Position numbers and translations under genes: made by a program. Source: Achaetomiella virescens (taxonomy: Eukaryota > Ascomycota > Sordariomycetes > Sordariales > Chaetomiaceae). From it: a stretch of 64,000 nucleotides of DNA. Under the pieces are notes generated by a model, which ran no database searches, was not told the origin of the DNA, and saw only the letters and a list, made by a program, of their open reading frames with translations. The stretch spans positions 1 to 64,000 of the forward strand of contig JARNGD010000158.1 in NCBI GenBank assembly GCA_031001845.1, given 5' to 3'. Of the stretch, positions 21,566 to 33,741 are shown piece after piece. How positions within the stretch are numbered: position 1 is the stretch's first letter; each line of letters opens with the position of its first letter.

Positions 21566-22258
21566 CTATTTCCCCTCCTCCTCCTTCCTCTCACTCGGTT
21601 GTATCAACCACTCCGCCTCCAACCTCCCCCCACTAATAACCCTCCTCCCCTCCCCAGGGACATCCACCTCAACGTCCAACCCCCGCGGCGCCCACCCCTC
21701 CCGTGCCAGACTCCGCTTCGCAACCTCGCAGTCAAAGTTGATGTCCGCAATCAGCGCCTCCAGCCCGGAATAGTCCTTCTCCTCCCGAATGAAACCCGTA
21801 ATCAGCAGCCGCATCTCCACCCCGTAAAAGTCCGCCGCGAAGTCCCGCAGCACGTGCACCTCGGCCGAGCGCACCGTGTTCTTGAAGAAAGGGTTGTACC
21901 CAATCGACATAACCATGGGGTACACCGTGAACCCGTTGCCCCCCTTTACGCCGTCGGTCGTCTGGGATGATGCGGATGCGGATGCGGACGATGTGGTGGT
22001 TGATGACGGGGTGGGGATGAAATCAGGGTGCGTCGGCGGCAGGTTGAGAGAGGCCCAGCCGAAGTAGACGCCCGAGTGCACCGACGAGATCCACGGCGTG
22101 AGAGCGTCGTCCACGGGCAGGTTAGCCGTCGGGATCCCGAGCTCCTTGGAGCCCGGCCGAAGCCGCTTATTACGGTGCCGGACATTTGGAGGGGGTACGG
22201 GGCTTCCGGGCCCGCTTCCGGGGCCGAGAAGGGGCCGGTTTGGTGTTGGGGAGGCCAT
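21566..22258 (-). CDS. FMN1: Riboflavin kinase
   Basis: Phosphorylates riboflavin to FMN. Single exon from 22258 (MASPTPNRPLLGPGSGPGSP). Family motifs: SKELGIPTANLPVDD (nucleotide/flavin site with the PTAN signature), SGVYFGWASLNLPPT, VYPMVMSIGYNPFFKN, TVRSAEVHVLRDF, DFYGVEMRLLITGFIREEKD and LEALIADINFDCEVAKRSL. A Ser/Ala/Thr-rich insertion lies between LNLPPTHPDF and the VYPMVMSIG strand. The segment before SKELG is in the wrong frame: the expected MSGTVISGFGR is present one frame over, so two opposite 1-base shifts flank it (about 22187 and 22160, the latter a GGG run expected to be GGGG). The window also encodes RIB3 of the same pathway. Confidence 0.92.
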   Translation of the reverse strand: MASPTPNRPLLGPGSGPGSPVPPPNVRHRNKRLRPGSKELGIPTANLPVDDALTPWISSVHSGVYFGWASLNLPPTHPDFIPTPSSTTTSSASASASSQTTDGVKGGNGFTVYPMVMSIGYNPFFKNTVRSAEVHVLRDFAADFYGVEMRLLITGFIREEKDYSGLEALIADINFDCEVAKRSLAREGWAPRGLDVEVDVPGEGRRVISGGRLEAEWLIQPSERKEEEGK

Positions 22259-22727
22259 TTTTGTGAGAGTTTTTGGTGCGTTTGGTAATTTGGGAGGTGA
22301 GAGGTGGAAGGAGGGTTATTTGGGCATGAGGGGTGAGGTTGTAAGTAATGAAGGGTGAGGGCGGCTGACTAGGGGGATGACTCGGTCGGTTGCTGACACA
22401 GACCGAGGAACCGGGATGGAAACGGAGTGAATTCCTTCGATGGCGGGGTAGTGGGGTAGTTGTTGTCAGGGGCTTTTCTCGAAGATAAGATAAAGGGGGT
22501 GCAGCGGACTCCTTGGGACGAAATAAGCTTCCTGTGGGACGGGTTGAGCCTATTTTATGTGCATGAGACGATCCCGGCGCTCGGGATCGATCGGCACATC
22601 TTGGTGTCCGGTCTGACGGGCGCGAGGGCAGGACTAGTGGTGCCCATGAGTTCGCAAACAAGAAGATACAGTCTTGAATTTGGTGTATCCACGCATGGTA
22701 TCAATGTGTTGAGAAGTTACACGGCCT

Positions 22728-23488
22728 TTATCTGAAGCTCCCATCCCGTAACACAAGTGCATCCCCAGACAACACCCTATCCCGTACCCCTAATTCTCCC
22801 TCCGTCCGCCCCAACCTCACGATATCGCTCTGCTCCAGCACCCAATACTTCGCGGGCGCCTTGCCCTCCTCCGCCATCTTCGCCGCCTGCACTGCAGCCC
22901 TCGCAATCACCTCCGCCTCCTGCCCAAGTTTGTCCTGCGCGCCCTGCCCAAACAGCTTCCCCAATCCCCTGACCGCAGCCATAAAAAAGGGCCCCCCCTG
23001 CTGCGGCGTCTCCCTCTCGCCCAAAATGAACCCCGGCCGGACGATAATCGCCGTCTCAAACCCCAGCTCCTTGACCGTGTCCTCCACGCCGCGCTTCATC
23101 CTGCTGTACGGCACGGCATGCTCAGCAGGCCGCTCGTCCCGGCACTCGAGATGAACACAAAGTTGCGCACGCCCGCGTCCTTGGCGGCCCGCGCCAGCTC
23201 CACGTTCAGGTCGTGGTCGATCTTCCACTGGTTGGCGATGCCGCCGGCCGCGGCTCGCGTGGTGCCCAGCGCCGAGTAGGCTGTCGAGGGCACCGGGGAG
23301 ATGGCTTTCAGCTTGGAGGCCCAGGCGGTGGTGTCGGCTTCGATGACGGGGTGCAGCTTGGCGCCGGTGGATTTGGGCGCGCGACGGGAGATGGTGTGCA
23401 CCGCGCCGATGGAGTTGTCGGCGAGTAGGGTGGTGAGGATGTGGGAGCCTACGAGGCCGGTGCTGCCGATGAGGGCGGTGGTGGACAT
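22728..23488 (-). CDS. FMP52: FMP52-like mitochondrial NAD(P)-binding protein
   Basis: Short-chain Rossmann protein of the FMP52/HTATIP2 (TIP30) group, reported on the yeast mitochondrial outer membrane. The start at 23488 gives MSTTALIGSTGLVGSHILTT, with the GxxGxxG dinucleotide site at the N-terminus. It continues AVHTISRRAPKSTG, then YSALGTTRAAAGG, KIDHDLNVELARAAKDAGVR and FVFISSAGTSG. One frameshift near 23115-23120 separates this from VPYSRMKRGVEDTVKELGF and AIIVRPGFILGERETPQQGG, which carry the catalytic Tyr-x3-Lys (YSRMK) and the RPG loop. It ends at 22728. Tandem with FMN1 (470 bp upstream of it) and divergent from TSR2. Confidence 0.88.
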
Positions 23489-24190
23489 GATGGGTGAGGA
23501 GAGGGCGTGTGTGCGAGGTCTGATGGGTGACTTGACGTTGATAAGGAGGCCGAATATGGTCTGAGACAAGTGTCTGAATTGGGTATTAGGCGAGGTCTGT
23601 ATTGATGGCCAGTTTGAGCAATGACGGGAATGAAGACTTCCTTATATATTTGACATATGTGCGGCCTGTGCTGGTGGCAAGGTGAAACTGGAGCCTGCGA
23701 TGGTAGCGATGTCACCGAGCGAATCCGAACGGGTCAAAGGCCAAATGGAGCAGAGTCGGGGGATTGTATCAGGCCGACTGCGGTCGTGCTTTCCGTTTCC
23801 GCTTCCTTTGAGGGCAGGCAGGTGCAAACACTTCTCAAAATATGTCCACACACGCGTCCGCCAAAGCCACTCGTTGCAATCGGCGATGATGGAATTTCAG
23901 ACTTGCCACTCACCGACGTTGCTGTCTCCGTCCGTGTCGCTCATCAATGGCGTCATCCGTCAATGGAGGAGCAGAGAGTGATTGATTGTATAAAACCCTA
24001 ACCCTGATATACTCCTGGTTGCCCTGGCGGCAACAACTAAAAAAATCTCGGCCCAATTCAACAACCCCTCCACCCCTCCAACATCCCACTTGCTGCGCCC
24101 ATCCCTTCGACGGTACAATTTCCCTTCGCTTTTCGCACACCAACCGCAGAAGAGAAGATAAGACCACACCTCATAAAGAAAAAAACAGAC
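23489..24190. promoter_or_regulatory. Divergent promoter region, FMP52 / TSR2
   Basis: 702 bp between outward-facing starts. No gene is seen. Composition is mixed, with a C/A-rich leader just before the TSR2 ATG. Confidence 0.4.
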
Positions 24191-24936
24191 ATGGCCAGCA
24201 CATCCACCCCAAGCCCGGGTACAGCCCCCAACCAACCAACCAACCCCTCCACCTTTTCCCATTCCACTTCTAACATGCGCCCAGCACTCTGCCAATCCAA
24301 CTTCGAGCAAGGCGTCGCCTTCTCCTTGCACCTCTGGCCGGCCCTCACTCTCGCGGTGCAAAACAACTGGGGCGGCCCGGACTCGTCCGATAAGCGCGAC
24401 TGGTTCGCGGGCGCCATCGTGGATCTCTTCCCGGACGTCTCCAAGCTCACCCCGGCGCAGCTGCGGCAAAAGACGACAACACAACAACAACAGCAGCAGC
24501 AACAATCAACCCACGCAACGGTCGCAAATTGCGGTTGAGGAACCCGACCAAGTCGACGTCGAGACCGTCCTCCTGCAGGTGATGCTCGACGAGTTCGAGG
24601 TCAACGTGGACGACGATTCGGCGTACGAGGTGGCGGAGCAGGTGGTGCGGTTGCGCGGAGAGTGCCTGCGGGGCAAATTTGAGGAGGTGGAGGCCCTGAG
24701 GAGGCGGTGGGAGAGCAAGAAGGGAAACAAGGTTGTTTTCAAGCAGGCGGAGGATCAGGACGAGGATACGGATTGGGACACCGATGAGGAGAGGAGGAGG
24801 AGGAGGATGATGATGGGGAGGACGGGGATGTGGAGATGGGGGATGCGCCGCACTGGTGCAGGCGCCGAGGAGGGAGAGGGAGGAGCCGGAAGTGGATGAG
24901 GACGGGTTTACGAAGGTTACAAGGAAGAAGAGGTAG
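24191..24936 (+). CDS. TSR2: Pre-rRNA-processing protein TSR2
   Basis: Chaperone-like 20S pre-rRNA processing factor, known to escort eS26. The WGG-domain signature is clear: NFEQGVAFSLHLWPALTLAV, then QNNWGGPDSSDKRDWFAGAI and VDLFPDVSKLTPAQLRQK. A CAA/CAG repeat linker follows. In another frame comes IAVEEPDQVDVETVLLQVML, DEFEVNVDDDSAYEVAEQVV and RLRGECLRGKFEEVEALRRR. The acidic tail (GAG/GAT runs after DTDEE) and the end DEDGFTKVTRKKR are shifted once or twice more, with a missing base near 24850. The stop is at 24936. Breaks: in the Gln-repeat linker (about 24475), in the GAGGAGAGG run (about 24795), near 24850. Confidence 0.9.
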
Positions 24937-25142
24937 AGGAAGACTGGGGTGGTTTAAGGGTGTGGGGGGGAAGGGCGGTGAGGGTTTTCGGCACAGAAGA
25001 GCGTCTGGGTTCATGCCGCAGCGTGCCGATGGAGTGAATAGAGGCATATAGAGGGATATACCGGCGTAATAAAACGCAACCCAGCTCCGGCAAACTCCCT
25101 CGGTATTTCCAGCTCATTTCAAACGCCAAGAACCCAACAAGC

Positions 25143-26555
25143 TTACTCCCAGTCCTCCTCGTCGCTGCTGTCCTCCTCAACCTCGCCCGTCTCCTTGGGG
25201 CTGTTGGGTGCCTGGCTGGGAACGCCAGACCTGGCCCCGACCACGTCGTAGCTCGCGTCACTGTCGGCCTGCGACTTCTCGTCATTCGACTTCCGTGGTT
25301 CGGACGGCTTCAGGAGTCCCTGGGTGGCGGGTGACTGAATGGTGGTGGATGATTCTGTCGAGCCAGGGCGCTTGGGCGGCGCTGCCGTCTGCTAGACTCC
25401 TCAGACTCCTCATCAGAGCCGGACTCAGACTCGGACTCGGACTCGGACTCGGACTCCTCATCCGAGTCCTCATCCCAGCCGACCTCTTCCTCAGCTGCAG
25501 CGGCTGCTCGCATCGTCAGCATAGACATAAAGAGTCGATGAATACTGATCTACTCACCCTTGAGCAAGTCCCTCCTCCGAGCCTCCGCGGTCTCAATCCC
25601 GTGCCTGAGGAAGTAATACCTCTTCCAGAATTCCGCATACGTAACCTGACCCGGCACAAGCTTTTCCATCGTCGCCCTCAGCTCGGGATACTTATCCAAA
25701 TCCCCAGCGATATCCTCGGTCTTCTTATCAATATCAAACCCCTTGGCCCACGCCTCAAACTCCGCCCCAGTCACATCCTTGGTGAAACTTTCGGGCGACG
25801 TATGAATGACATGCAGCTGCGCGTCGAAGCGCGACGTGTGGATCACCCGCTTCCCGGCCGCGTCCTTGCTCTCAAACAGCACCGTGCTGCTGCCCTGGTT
25901 CTCGGCCTCGTCGCCGCTCGGTGGCGCAATCTTGATCGCGTCGCGGAAGAAGTCGCGCAGGTTAGAGCCGAACCTGAGCAGCGCTTCGTCGGCGGCGTCT
26001 TCGGCCTTCTGGAGGTCCCTTAGCCGCTTGGCGGCTTCCTCTCGCAGCCGGGAGAGGACCGTCTCGGATTCTTGGTTTTTGAGGGCTTCCTCGGAGGACG
26101 GGTCTTTGGACGTTGTTGGTGTGGTTTCCGCGTTGTCACCTGCGTCTCGGGAGGCTTCGGAGGAGGAGGACGATGCGGCGGGAGCGGACGTGTTGAGGGA
26201 GAGGGACCGTGTGTGGTTGAGTATGGATTGGCGCAGGTCGGTGAAGCCGCGCGTCGCGTCCTGGCCTACCGCTGAAAGCTCTTTTTGGGCTTCATGGTAA
26301 ACAGACTCGCCCTGGGAGGGATGGTCAGGCGTGTAGCGGCGATGTTGGTGCGGCGAAATCACCCACCTGCTTCACGACGCTCCCGAAGAAACCCCCGATC
26401 CGCGCGCCCCAGGGGCTGGAGGAGAAGGCGCGATATGCATCCTGTAGGTCGGCATTCAAACTCGATTGCTGGGCGGGCCTCTTCTCTCCCGACTGGGAGT
26501 CGCTGTGCTCCTCTGGAAAGGTCGACTCCTGGATGTGGTCGTAGGCGATATCCAT
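25143..26555 (-). CDS. BSD-domain protein with acidic C-terminus
   Basis: Fungal homologue of BSD-domain proteins of the synapse-associated-protein-like type; molecular role unknown. Exon 1 from 26555 reads MDIAYDHIQESTFPEE and DLQDAYRAFSSSPWGARIGG, ending VVKQ. After an intron (about 26367-26313) come GESVYHEAQKELSAVGQDAT and GFTDLRQSILNHTRSLSL, then the BSD core EFEAWAKGFDIDKKTEDIAG, DLDKYPELRATMEKLVPGQV and YAEFWKRYYFLRHGI. A second intron (about 25556-25507) leads to a Glu/Ser repeat encoded by (GACTCG)n on plus, about 25410-25470, and a tail ending EEDSSDEEDWE at 25143. One base break near 25370-25380 separates the repeat from the tail. Confidence 0.9.
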
Positions 26556-27858
26556 CACGGCCAGTGTCCGCTGGGATTCTCGGTGTCTCTCGCTTCGCTC
26601 ACTTGCTCTCAGTCGCACCGATTCGGGTTAGTTAGTTTGATCCGGGATCGTGATGTCTCTATGGCGTCTCTGCTGTGGTTGATTTTAGGTTGCGCAAGGC
26701 TGATAGCATGACGGCTGTTCACGGGTCTCCCGCCGGCGGAGATGCAGCGGCGGGGCTCTGGGCAGCTCCAGCCTAAATGCACGGGCCATGGTCATGATCA
26801 ACCAACTCTTCGTAACGACGCAACGAGGTTGCTTGCAGACCGTTCCGTGAGTGACATAGGTTCTCCATACATGGAAACATCAAACTACCGGTAACCAGCT
26901 GATGGCGAATGACTTCCGGCTGCATAACGATACACGCTTTCGAGGATGACGTTTTGACCGAAACCCAATGCTCGACTCAAGTTGCTGCGGTAAGCTCCCG
27001 TCAGCCAAGCAACACAGGCACCTGCGGATTGCGGTTGATTTCACTATTTCGTAAACTTTAATAAGCAAGATATGCTCTTGAGGAAATTCAGACGATCAAC
27101 AAAAAGAACATGAGAAAGTGCTCCCCCCTTGAGTCAGCCCCCCCAACTCGACAGCTGCCGAAACCGCCAGACAGGCTTTGATTTCACGATGTCTGTTGAA
27201 GGAAAGGTCTAGACAAGCGAACAGCGGGGATGCATCCTGCTTGACTGCATCCGAGGCATCCACTCTGGCTGAGCACGAGCCAGTCGGGCGAATTCCCACG
27301 CCTTCTACGGGTCGCTGACAAATTCGTGGCAGTCATCGACCCCTCCCACTCACTTCTGTCCTCTCGATCTGACCATTGCACAGTCATCTCGTCCAAGGAT
27401 ACAAGCCGGCTGTACCAGGCGGAAATCCAGGCAGCAAGTCAGGCAGAAAGGCCGCGAATCCTTCTCATCCCCACCGATCTTTGTCCATCGATTGTAACTC
27501 ACTCCCGACACACCGTCATCCTCTCGCTGTCCTGACCCGGCTTCGGGTTCCTCATCGTCCTGCATCATCCCCGCGGGCCTGAACCCTGAGAAGCCGAGTC
27601 TTCCCACAATCTGTCCCTCGAAGGGCGTCTGACGTCGTCGGTTTTCTTCGCGCACCTTTGTCTCGCCCAAATACCCCGCCTGGGGCGTTGATTGGAATCT
27701 CGGACTTAACGGCCCCCCACCGAGGTGACCGCCGACAGAACCACCAATCTTCCTCAGTAGTCTAGACAGACTTCTCGAATCTCCTACGCGGTAGACGCTT
27801 TCCAGAACTATCCGCCTTGTTTCTGGAGACAAGCGCGGTCGCGCGCAGCTCAATCGAG
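26556..27858. promoter_or_regulatory. Divergent promoter region, BSD protein / AP-1
   Basis: 1.3 kb between outward-facing starts with no convincing gene. The 27.1-27.8 kb part is pyrimidine-rich before the AP-1 start and probably holds its long 5' leader. Confidence 0.4.
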
Positions 27859-29777
27859 ATGTCGTCTACACGCTACCCGCTGGAGAACCTCATTCTCACA
27901 CCCAGCAGCAGAGCCTGCTCTTCGCCGCGCTCAATTCCCACAGGCCCAACAACGTGCCGCAGAACAATGGCCTCAACATGTCACCGCTTCACTATAAATG
28001 AATCGCCTCTTCAAGGAGGCTTCCAGAGCAGCCCGGACTTCGACTACGATAACGACTTTGCCGGGCCAGATTCCAGCTTCGATATCTCTTATGACGACCC
28101 CAACCAGCCAAAGATGATTGGCGATTTGCCGGGAACCAAGAGGCAGACAAGATCCGAGTCCGCTGACGGCGAGTCACCGGAAAAGCGAAGCCATCCCGAC
28201 GACGGTGAGGACTCGGGGGCGAAGAGGCGGGAGAGCGAGGAGAAGGTTGCGAAGAAACCGGGCAGGAAGCCGTTGACGACGGAACCGAGCTCGGTAAGTT
28301 CACCACAGATGTCGTTGGTAGTATTGCATCGAGACCATTGCTAACAGTTTGAATAGAAGCGGAAGGCCCAGAACCGGGCGGCACAACGGGCGTTCAGGGA
28401 ACGCAAGGAGAAGCATCTGAGGGATTTGGAAAACAAGGTCCAGGAGCTGGAGAAGTTGTCCGAGGCCACGAACAACGAGAACGAAGCACTTCGCGCCAAG
28501 GTGGACAAGATGACGATCGAGTTGAATGAGTACAAGAAGCGCTTGTCGATGCTTTCGAGTGGCCGTCCTGTGCACCAGGGCCCCGCTGCCCCCTTTGGCA
28601 GTCTCTTTGTCAACAATCTCAACGACGTCAACTTCCAATTCGAGTTTTCCCAAGTTCGGCAGCCTTCCCGGTCCGCAGCCGATGGGGCCAAGAAATCAAC
28701 CCCCACGACATCACAGCCATCGAAGCAAAACAGCATTGACCACCGGAGCCCTAGCGAGAACTCACAGGATGGGGTCAGCCCAGGCACCTCGAGCAGTTAC
28801 AGCCTGTATGGCCAAAACCCTCGTCCCAACGACCTGACCGCGCTCTCTTCGGGGCTCTTTACGCCTCCCACTAGCAACGGGCAAGGCGCAACTGGCTCCG
28901 TTAGCATGGATTCACACTATAGTCTCGGCGGCGCCACAGCCACGAGCTCACCTTCCGCGTCATCGAATTCCAACATGGGAGGTCCCAGCTCCTCGTGCGG
29001 GACATCGCCTGAACCATTCACTCAGTCGCCGATGGGCTTCAAGCCTGTTGATACACTGGCTACCATTGGGGAGGAGCATCCGACTCTCAACAACCCTACA
29101 CTAGGTATGAACCCGCAGATGACCGGGTGACGGCTTCGAGGCCTGGCGGATTAGTCGTGTGTTTGCCCAGCACTAACTTGTGCACAGATCTCGGCCATTT
29201 CACCAACCCTGGGATGGACGACTTCACCCAATGGCTTCCCCAGACGGATTTTGAGTTTAACCCACAGCTGTTTGGCGACTACCGCGACCCGCAGGATAAC
29301 TTGTTGCGCGGCTTTGACGACAGCTTCTTCAACGACGCCCTGGACGCCGACTTCATCACGCCCTATAACCTGCCAATTACGAGCCCACTGGCGCCGAAGA
29401 AGGACCCATTGCGCAAATCGATGCAGCAAAAGAGGAGGATGAGAACCCCACGCCGCAGAAATTACTGGATTGCAACAAAGTCTGGTACGTCTACTTCGCT
29501 CCCGACGAGTGCCTGCGCAGCTGTACTAACAATTCCACAGGGAGAAGATAAAGAGCTGCCCCAAGGCCCAGAACGGCGACTTCGACCTCGACGGCCTCTG
29601 CGCGACCTGCAGAAGAAGGCCAAGTGTGACGGCATTGGCCCCGTGGTCAGCGAGCAGGACTTCAACCAGGCAATCAAGAAGTACCTGTGCAAGGACGACG
29701 ACGAGACAGCGGCCAAGATTGCGGCTGCCGCCCAGAAGGCGCAGGCGAAGGCGCAGTCTCAGACACGGTCCTCTTGA
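27859..29777 (+). CDS. AP-1-like bZIP factor with redox cysteine domains (YAP1 type)
   Basis: Oxidative-stress regulator of the Yap1/Ap1/NapA family. The start at 27859 gives MSSTRYPLENLILTP; restoring one C near 27902 continues QQQSLLFAALNSHRPNN, and removing one A at 27996-27998 joins it to NESPLQGGFQSSPDFDYDND. After intron 1 (28295-28356) the bZIP reads KRKAQNRAAQRAFRERKEKH and LRDLENKVQELEKLSEATNN. A single-Cys N-CRD (SSSCGTSPEPFTQSP) follows. Introns 2 (29106-29187) and 3 (about 29485-29540) flank LDLGHFTNPGMDDFTQWLPQ. The C-CRD has four cysteines: LLDCNKVW, KIKSCPKAQ, DGLCADL, KKAKCDGIG; it mediates Crm1-dependent export in this family. Missing bases near 29410 and 29603. Stop at 29777. 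Confidence 0.93.
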
Positions 29778-31699
29778 GTCGGCCGACTCAGCAGTGTATA
29801 CTGCTGTATACTTTGTACAACAGACATGTCTCAAGGACGGCCAGGAGGCATATTTTAGCGGCCCCTTTCACGGACGGCAGGCTCACCGGAGTTCAACAAA
29901 CAGGGGAGGAAAATACACTGGGTCGCAGCATTTGAGGGGCGGATTTTGAAAACCATCAATCTGCGGTTATCATGACCGAGGGGGTATACTTGGGAAGTTA
30001 TGGGTCGGAGTACTGGTTTGGGGATATACCTATTTGAACGAAACTTGAAGCGAACTCTGTTTGCTATCGCATGGTTATTCATGTGGGCATTTACACCTGG
30101 TCCAGGCCGATGTTCTGTTTTCCGCGACACTGGTGATTAATAAGGGTCTTCGGACGACGGCGGTTTGCTTTAGCACTGGATGTATACGGCAGATTGGCGT
30201 GGTATTTCCCGGGTCTAGGAACTCCACTCTTGATTTTGCTTTCTTGTTCATGTTGCACGTGTTTGATGGTTGTTTGGGTTGTTTGGTGTATTTGGTTGGT
30301 TCCAGAGGGGTTCGCATCGCGGGCATTCAAGACCCAAAGCGGAGATTATGTTACGACCCAAAGACTAGCACATCCGAGATAATCGGCGTCATATCACTAG
30401 AACGAGACTCGGGAGATCAACATGGTGTCAGTTGGCTTGTCTCTTTAGCTCCTCAGATGATGAGGTTTAACAAGTGAAATCGTCTTAGCCTCGAGCCTAG
30501 CTGACAGAAACATCGTGCTCTTTAGGGGAGGGAATAACAACTAGGCCGCTCTTTACTTACGAAAGAGAAATATAAAGGAGGAAAGAATAAGGAGAAAGCA
30601 TAAAGGAAAAAGAAAAGAAGAAATCTGAAAAAAAAAAAAAAAATGGGTAACCAGAAAAGATTGAAAGCGGGAAAAGATAATTTAGGGATTGAAGAGGTGT
30701 TATGAGACGAAGAGATGATTGACAACGCTGTCTACGAACACATTGAAGCCCAGCACCCTGCGATGAAGCAATCAAGCTGTCATTGTCAATAACTACTCTC
30801 AAGCGTTCTTGAATTATTTCCAATTCTCCAACAGTGTCCGCCAACGCAACAAGCCCCTGACACAACCCAATCTCCAGCGCTGAGACACTGCCGGGCTGCC
30901 AACATAATCCTCAAAACGAAACATCAAGTTCACAATCTTTCTTTTCTTTTTCCTTGCAATTGCTCGACAACATCTAACGAGACGGACAGCAGCACTGGAG
31001 GGAAGTGATTATCTGAGTGTATCGGACGATATCAGACTAACTTGCAACCGATCAGGAAACTAGAGGGAGAACAGCAGATCCGACACCTAGACCAGGAAAA
31101 TCAGACTCATGAGAAATCTGCAAACTCGCACTGTACCAAACTTAAAAGATGCTATTTGAAACGATAATCCAGGCTTGTATGTACAACTTCTTCTTTGCTT
31201 CTGGCTCGACGCATGATGTGATGCAAATGGGTAATGGATGATGAGAAGTATGCTCCAGCCCCACCAAAACAGGAGGAAAATACGAGAACAAAGAAGCCAG
31301 CCAAAAAAGCAGTGCGCTGCGAACATAACCTTGCAACCTGAACCACAATGAACCTGAGCCGCGAGACTCCGTCCGTCCTCCGTCTGTCCGTTCCACCATG
31401 CCCGCTTTCCAACTCAGCCAAGGGGGAGCAACTGACCGCCTTGCCTATCATTCCTCCTCTCCCACCCCGTATATGATAACAGAGATGAAACGTAATAAAT
31501 GCCACGCATGTGCTCACCGATCCTCCGAGATACCACACACGCCAACCCACTTTACCAAGCCTTCCCCTTCCATCCACCCTCCCATCCCTTCCCGTCTTAT
31601 TACACGCCTCAACGCCTACAACTCACACCAACAACCCATCCCCATCCCCCAACCCACACAACCCACGCAACGCCAACCTAAAATTCCCACACCAGAGAC
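29778..31699. other. Convergent 1.9-kb spacer, no gene seen
   Basis: Region between the AP-1 and YANK kinase 3' ends. A purine-rich stretch with a 16-A run lies at about 30555-30675. 31.5-31.7 kb is extremely C/A-rich on plus. The open frames are composition artefacts. No RNA gene was recognised. Confidence 0.5.
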
Positions 31700-33741
31700 T
31701 CACCCCAAAACGACCCTCGCCCCCTCCTTCCCCAACACCCCCCTCTCCTTTGGCTTCGGGCTATTCCCACGCCCCTTCTTGCCCCTGAAGAACCCAAACA
31801 CCCCGCCCCCGCCGCCCCCTCCGCTCTCGTTCTTCCCGCCGCCGGGCTCGTTGTTCGCGCCCGCCGCGTCGGCGCGGCAGCGTTGCGTCCTGCCGTGCCA
31901 GGTCGCTCCAGCTTCCGCCGCCGTCGAGCGTCACCTGCACGCCGCCCGTGGGGGACCCGACGATCATGCCCGGCCCGCGGCCGACGCGGGAGGCGGCGCT
32001 GCCGGAGGCGTAAGTTTGTGGGTAAGGTGGGAGCGGCGGCGGGCGGCCCGGGGGACCGCGGCGTTGGTGGCTGGATGAGGGGCGCGGGAGGTGGTGTTGT
32101 GGGGAGTTGCCGTTCGTGGAAGTTGCGTTGGTGGTTGTAGTTGGGGGAGGGGGTGGCTTCGTCAGTTGTGAGGGCCTGCGGTTGGAGGGAATCCTTGTTA
32201 ATGGGGGTGTGCGGTTGGGCTGGGGAGGTGTCGGCGCCATTGGCGAGCGCTTCTTGTTGTTGTGTGATTCTGAGAGGGAGGAGTTAGTATTGCGAACTGA
32301 TGCGGAGAGTGAGGGGGGAAGGAGCGGCATACTTTTGGTAAGCCGCAAGAGTGTAGTCAAATGGCCGGAAGTCGGTCTCGATCATGCGGTACAGCTCGTC
32401 CTCGCGGATCTCCTTGTCTGTGGCGTCTCTCTTTTAGCCTCTCGCGAGGCTTCTGTCTCCGCGCGCGCGCCTCGAGCGGCGCCTCTTCCAACAACAGCTC
32501 CTCCAGATCGTACGTAGCGTCGAAGTTGGTCTTCTCCGAAGATGGCACGAACACGGGCTCGATCTCTTTCCGCTCGAGAGCGACGAAGTCGATACACGAG
32601 AAGAACTCGTGCAAGGTGAAGCTCTCCCACGTCGAACCGAGGCGCTTGTTCGGGTCGTGTTCCAGTGCGTCCTTGATGGCGTACATGCATGGTAATGATA
32701 CCGGGGGGTTTGTGACCGGGAACTTGGCCTGGCGGCTTGGATGACGGTGCTCAGGGATGTCTCGGAACTTCCCTCGAATGGCCTCTGTCGGGTTGTTAGC
32801 GCCAGCTGTGTTGTTGCTTTCACCCGGGGCGCAGTCCGTGGCCACGCATCGGAGGGGTTTTCTGGTGGCATACCTTGTTGTAGATGCACTCGTAGAACAG
32901 AACACCTAATGACCACCAGTCTGCGCGCACATCGTAGCCGTTGCCTGCGTAGACTTCGGGTGCGAGGTAGGCCAGTGTGCCCGACTTGCTTGTCAAGACT
33001 TTGCCTGGAATGATATCTGAAGCGACGTTCTTCCAAGGGTTAGCATGGACCAACGGTCAAGGAAGGGTGAAACATACGAAATCTGTCAAGTGCACATGTC
33101 CGTCTGCGTCGAGAAGCACATTGTCCGGCTTGACGTCCCGATGAATGATGCCTTGCCCGTGGATGTACCTCAGAGCGCAGCCCAGTTCAGCTATCCAGAA
33201 CCTGACGGCCTCCTCGGTGAATGTTTTTCTCGAGATGTGAATCGCAGATCGCCGCCGCTCATGAGGTCGACAACCAAGTACCTGATCCTGTCAGCCGGGC
33301 TCGCGACTATGTGGAGGTTCCTGCATACATGTACTCGATATCTTGGAAGCTGTACCGCAAGTTGCAGATGAAGGGGTGGTTCACGTGCTCGAGCATTCGC
33401 CGTTCTCGGATGATATTTCGTACGCTTTCAGACCGCACGACTGGTTGGCGCAAGTCAGCCTCGTTCCCCTTTTCTTTTTTTTGGCACTTCTGGTGGCGTC
33501 TACCTTCATCTTTCCGGATATATTTCAGGGCGAACGACAAGCCTGTGTCTTTCCTCTCGACGATCCGTACTTTGCCAAAGGCACCTCGGCCGACGACTCT
33601 GAGGAGACGGAAGTGGTTTAGGTTCACTGTTGAGGAGAGTGTCTGTGTCAACGAACTGGATGGCGGGCAGAGTACGGCGAATTAGCCGGGAAACTCACCC
33701 TCACCGTCGAACTCGACGGGTTTGCCTTGGCTGTTACCCAT
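31700..33741 (-). CDS. AGC-type Ser/Thr kinase of the YANK (STK32) family
   Basis: Exon 1 (33741 to about 33704) encodes MGNSQGKPVEFDGE, a likely N-myristoylation signal typical of YANK kinases. Then comes LNHFRLLRVVGRGAFGKVRI (glycine loop), RKDTGLSFALKYIRKDE (catalytic Lys), VRNIIRERRMLEHVNHPFI, NLRYSFQD, VVDLMSGGDLRF, GIIHRDVKPDNVLLDADG and HVHLTDF|N, interrupted by an intron just before the Asn. The magnesium motif is thus DFN rather than DFG, as in the YANK group. Further: GTLAYLAPEVYAGNGYDVRA, DWWSLGVLFYECIYNK, IKDALEHDPNKRLGS, EPVFVPSSEKTNFDATYDLE. The C-terminal exon is Pro/Ser/Gly-rich and ends in a basic RGKKGRGNSPKPKERGVLG-type tail at 31700. Six or so introns. Breaks near 33240, 32430, 31860 and at the exon 1/2 junction. 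Confidence 0.88.
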
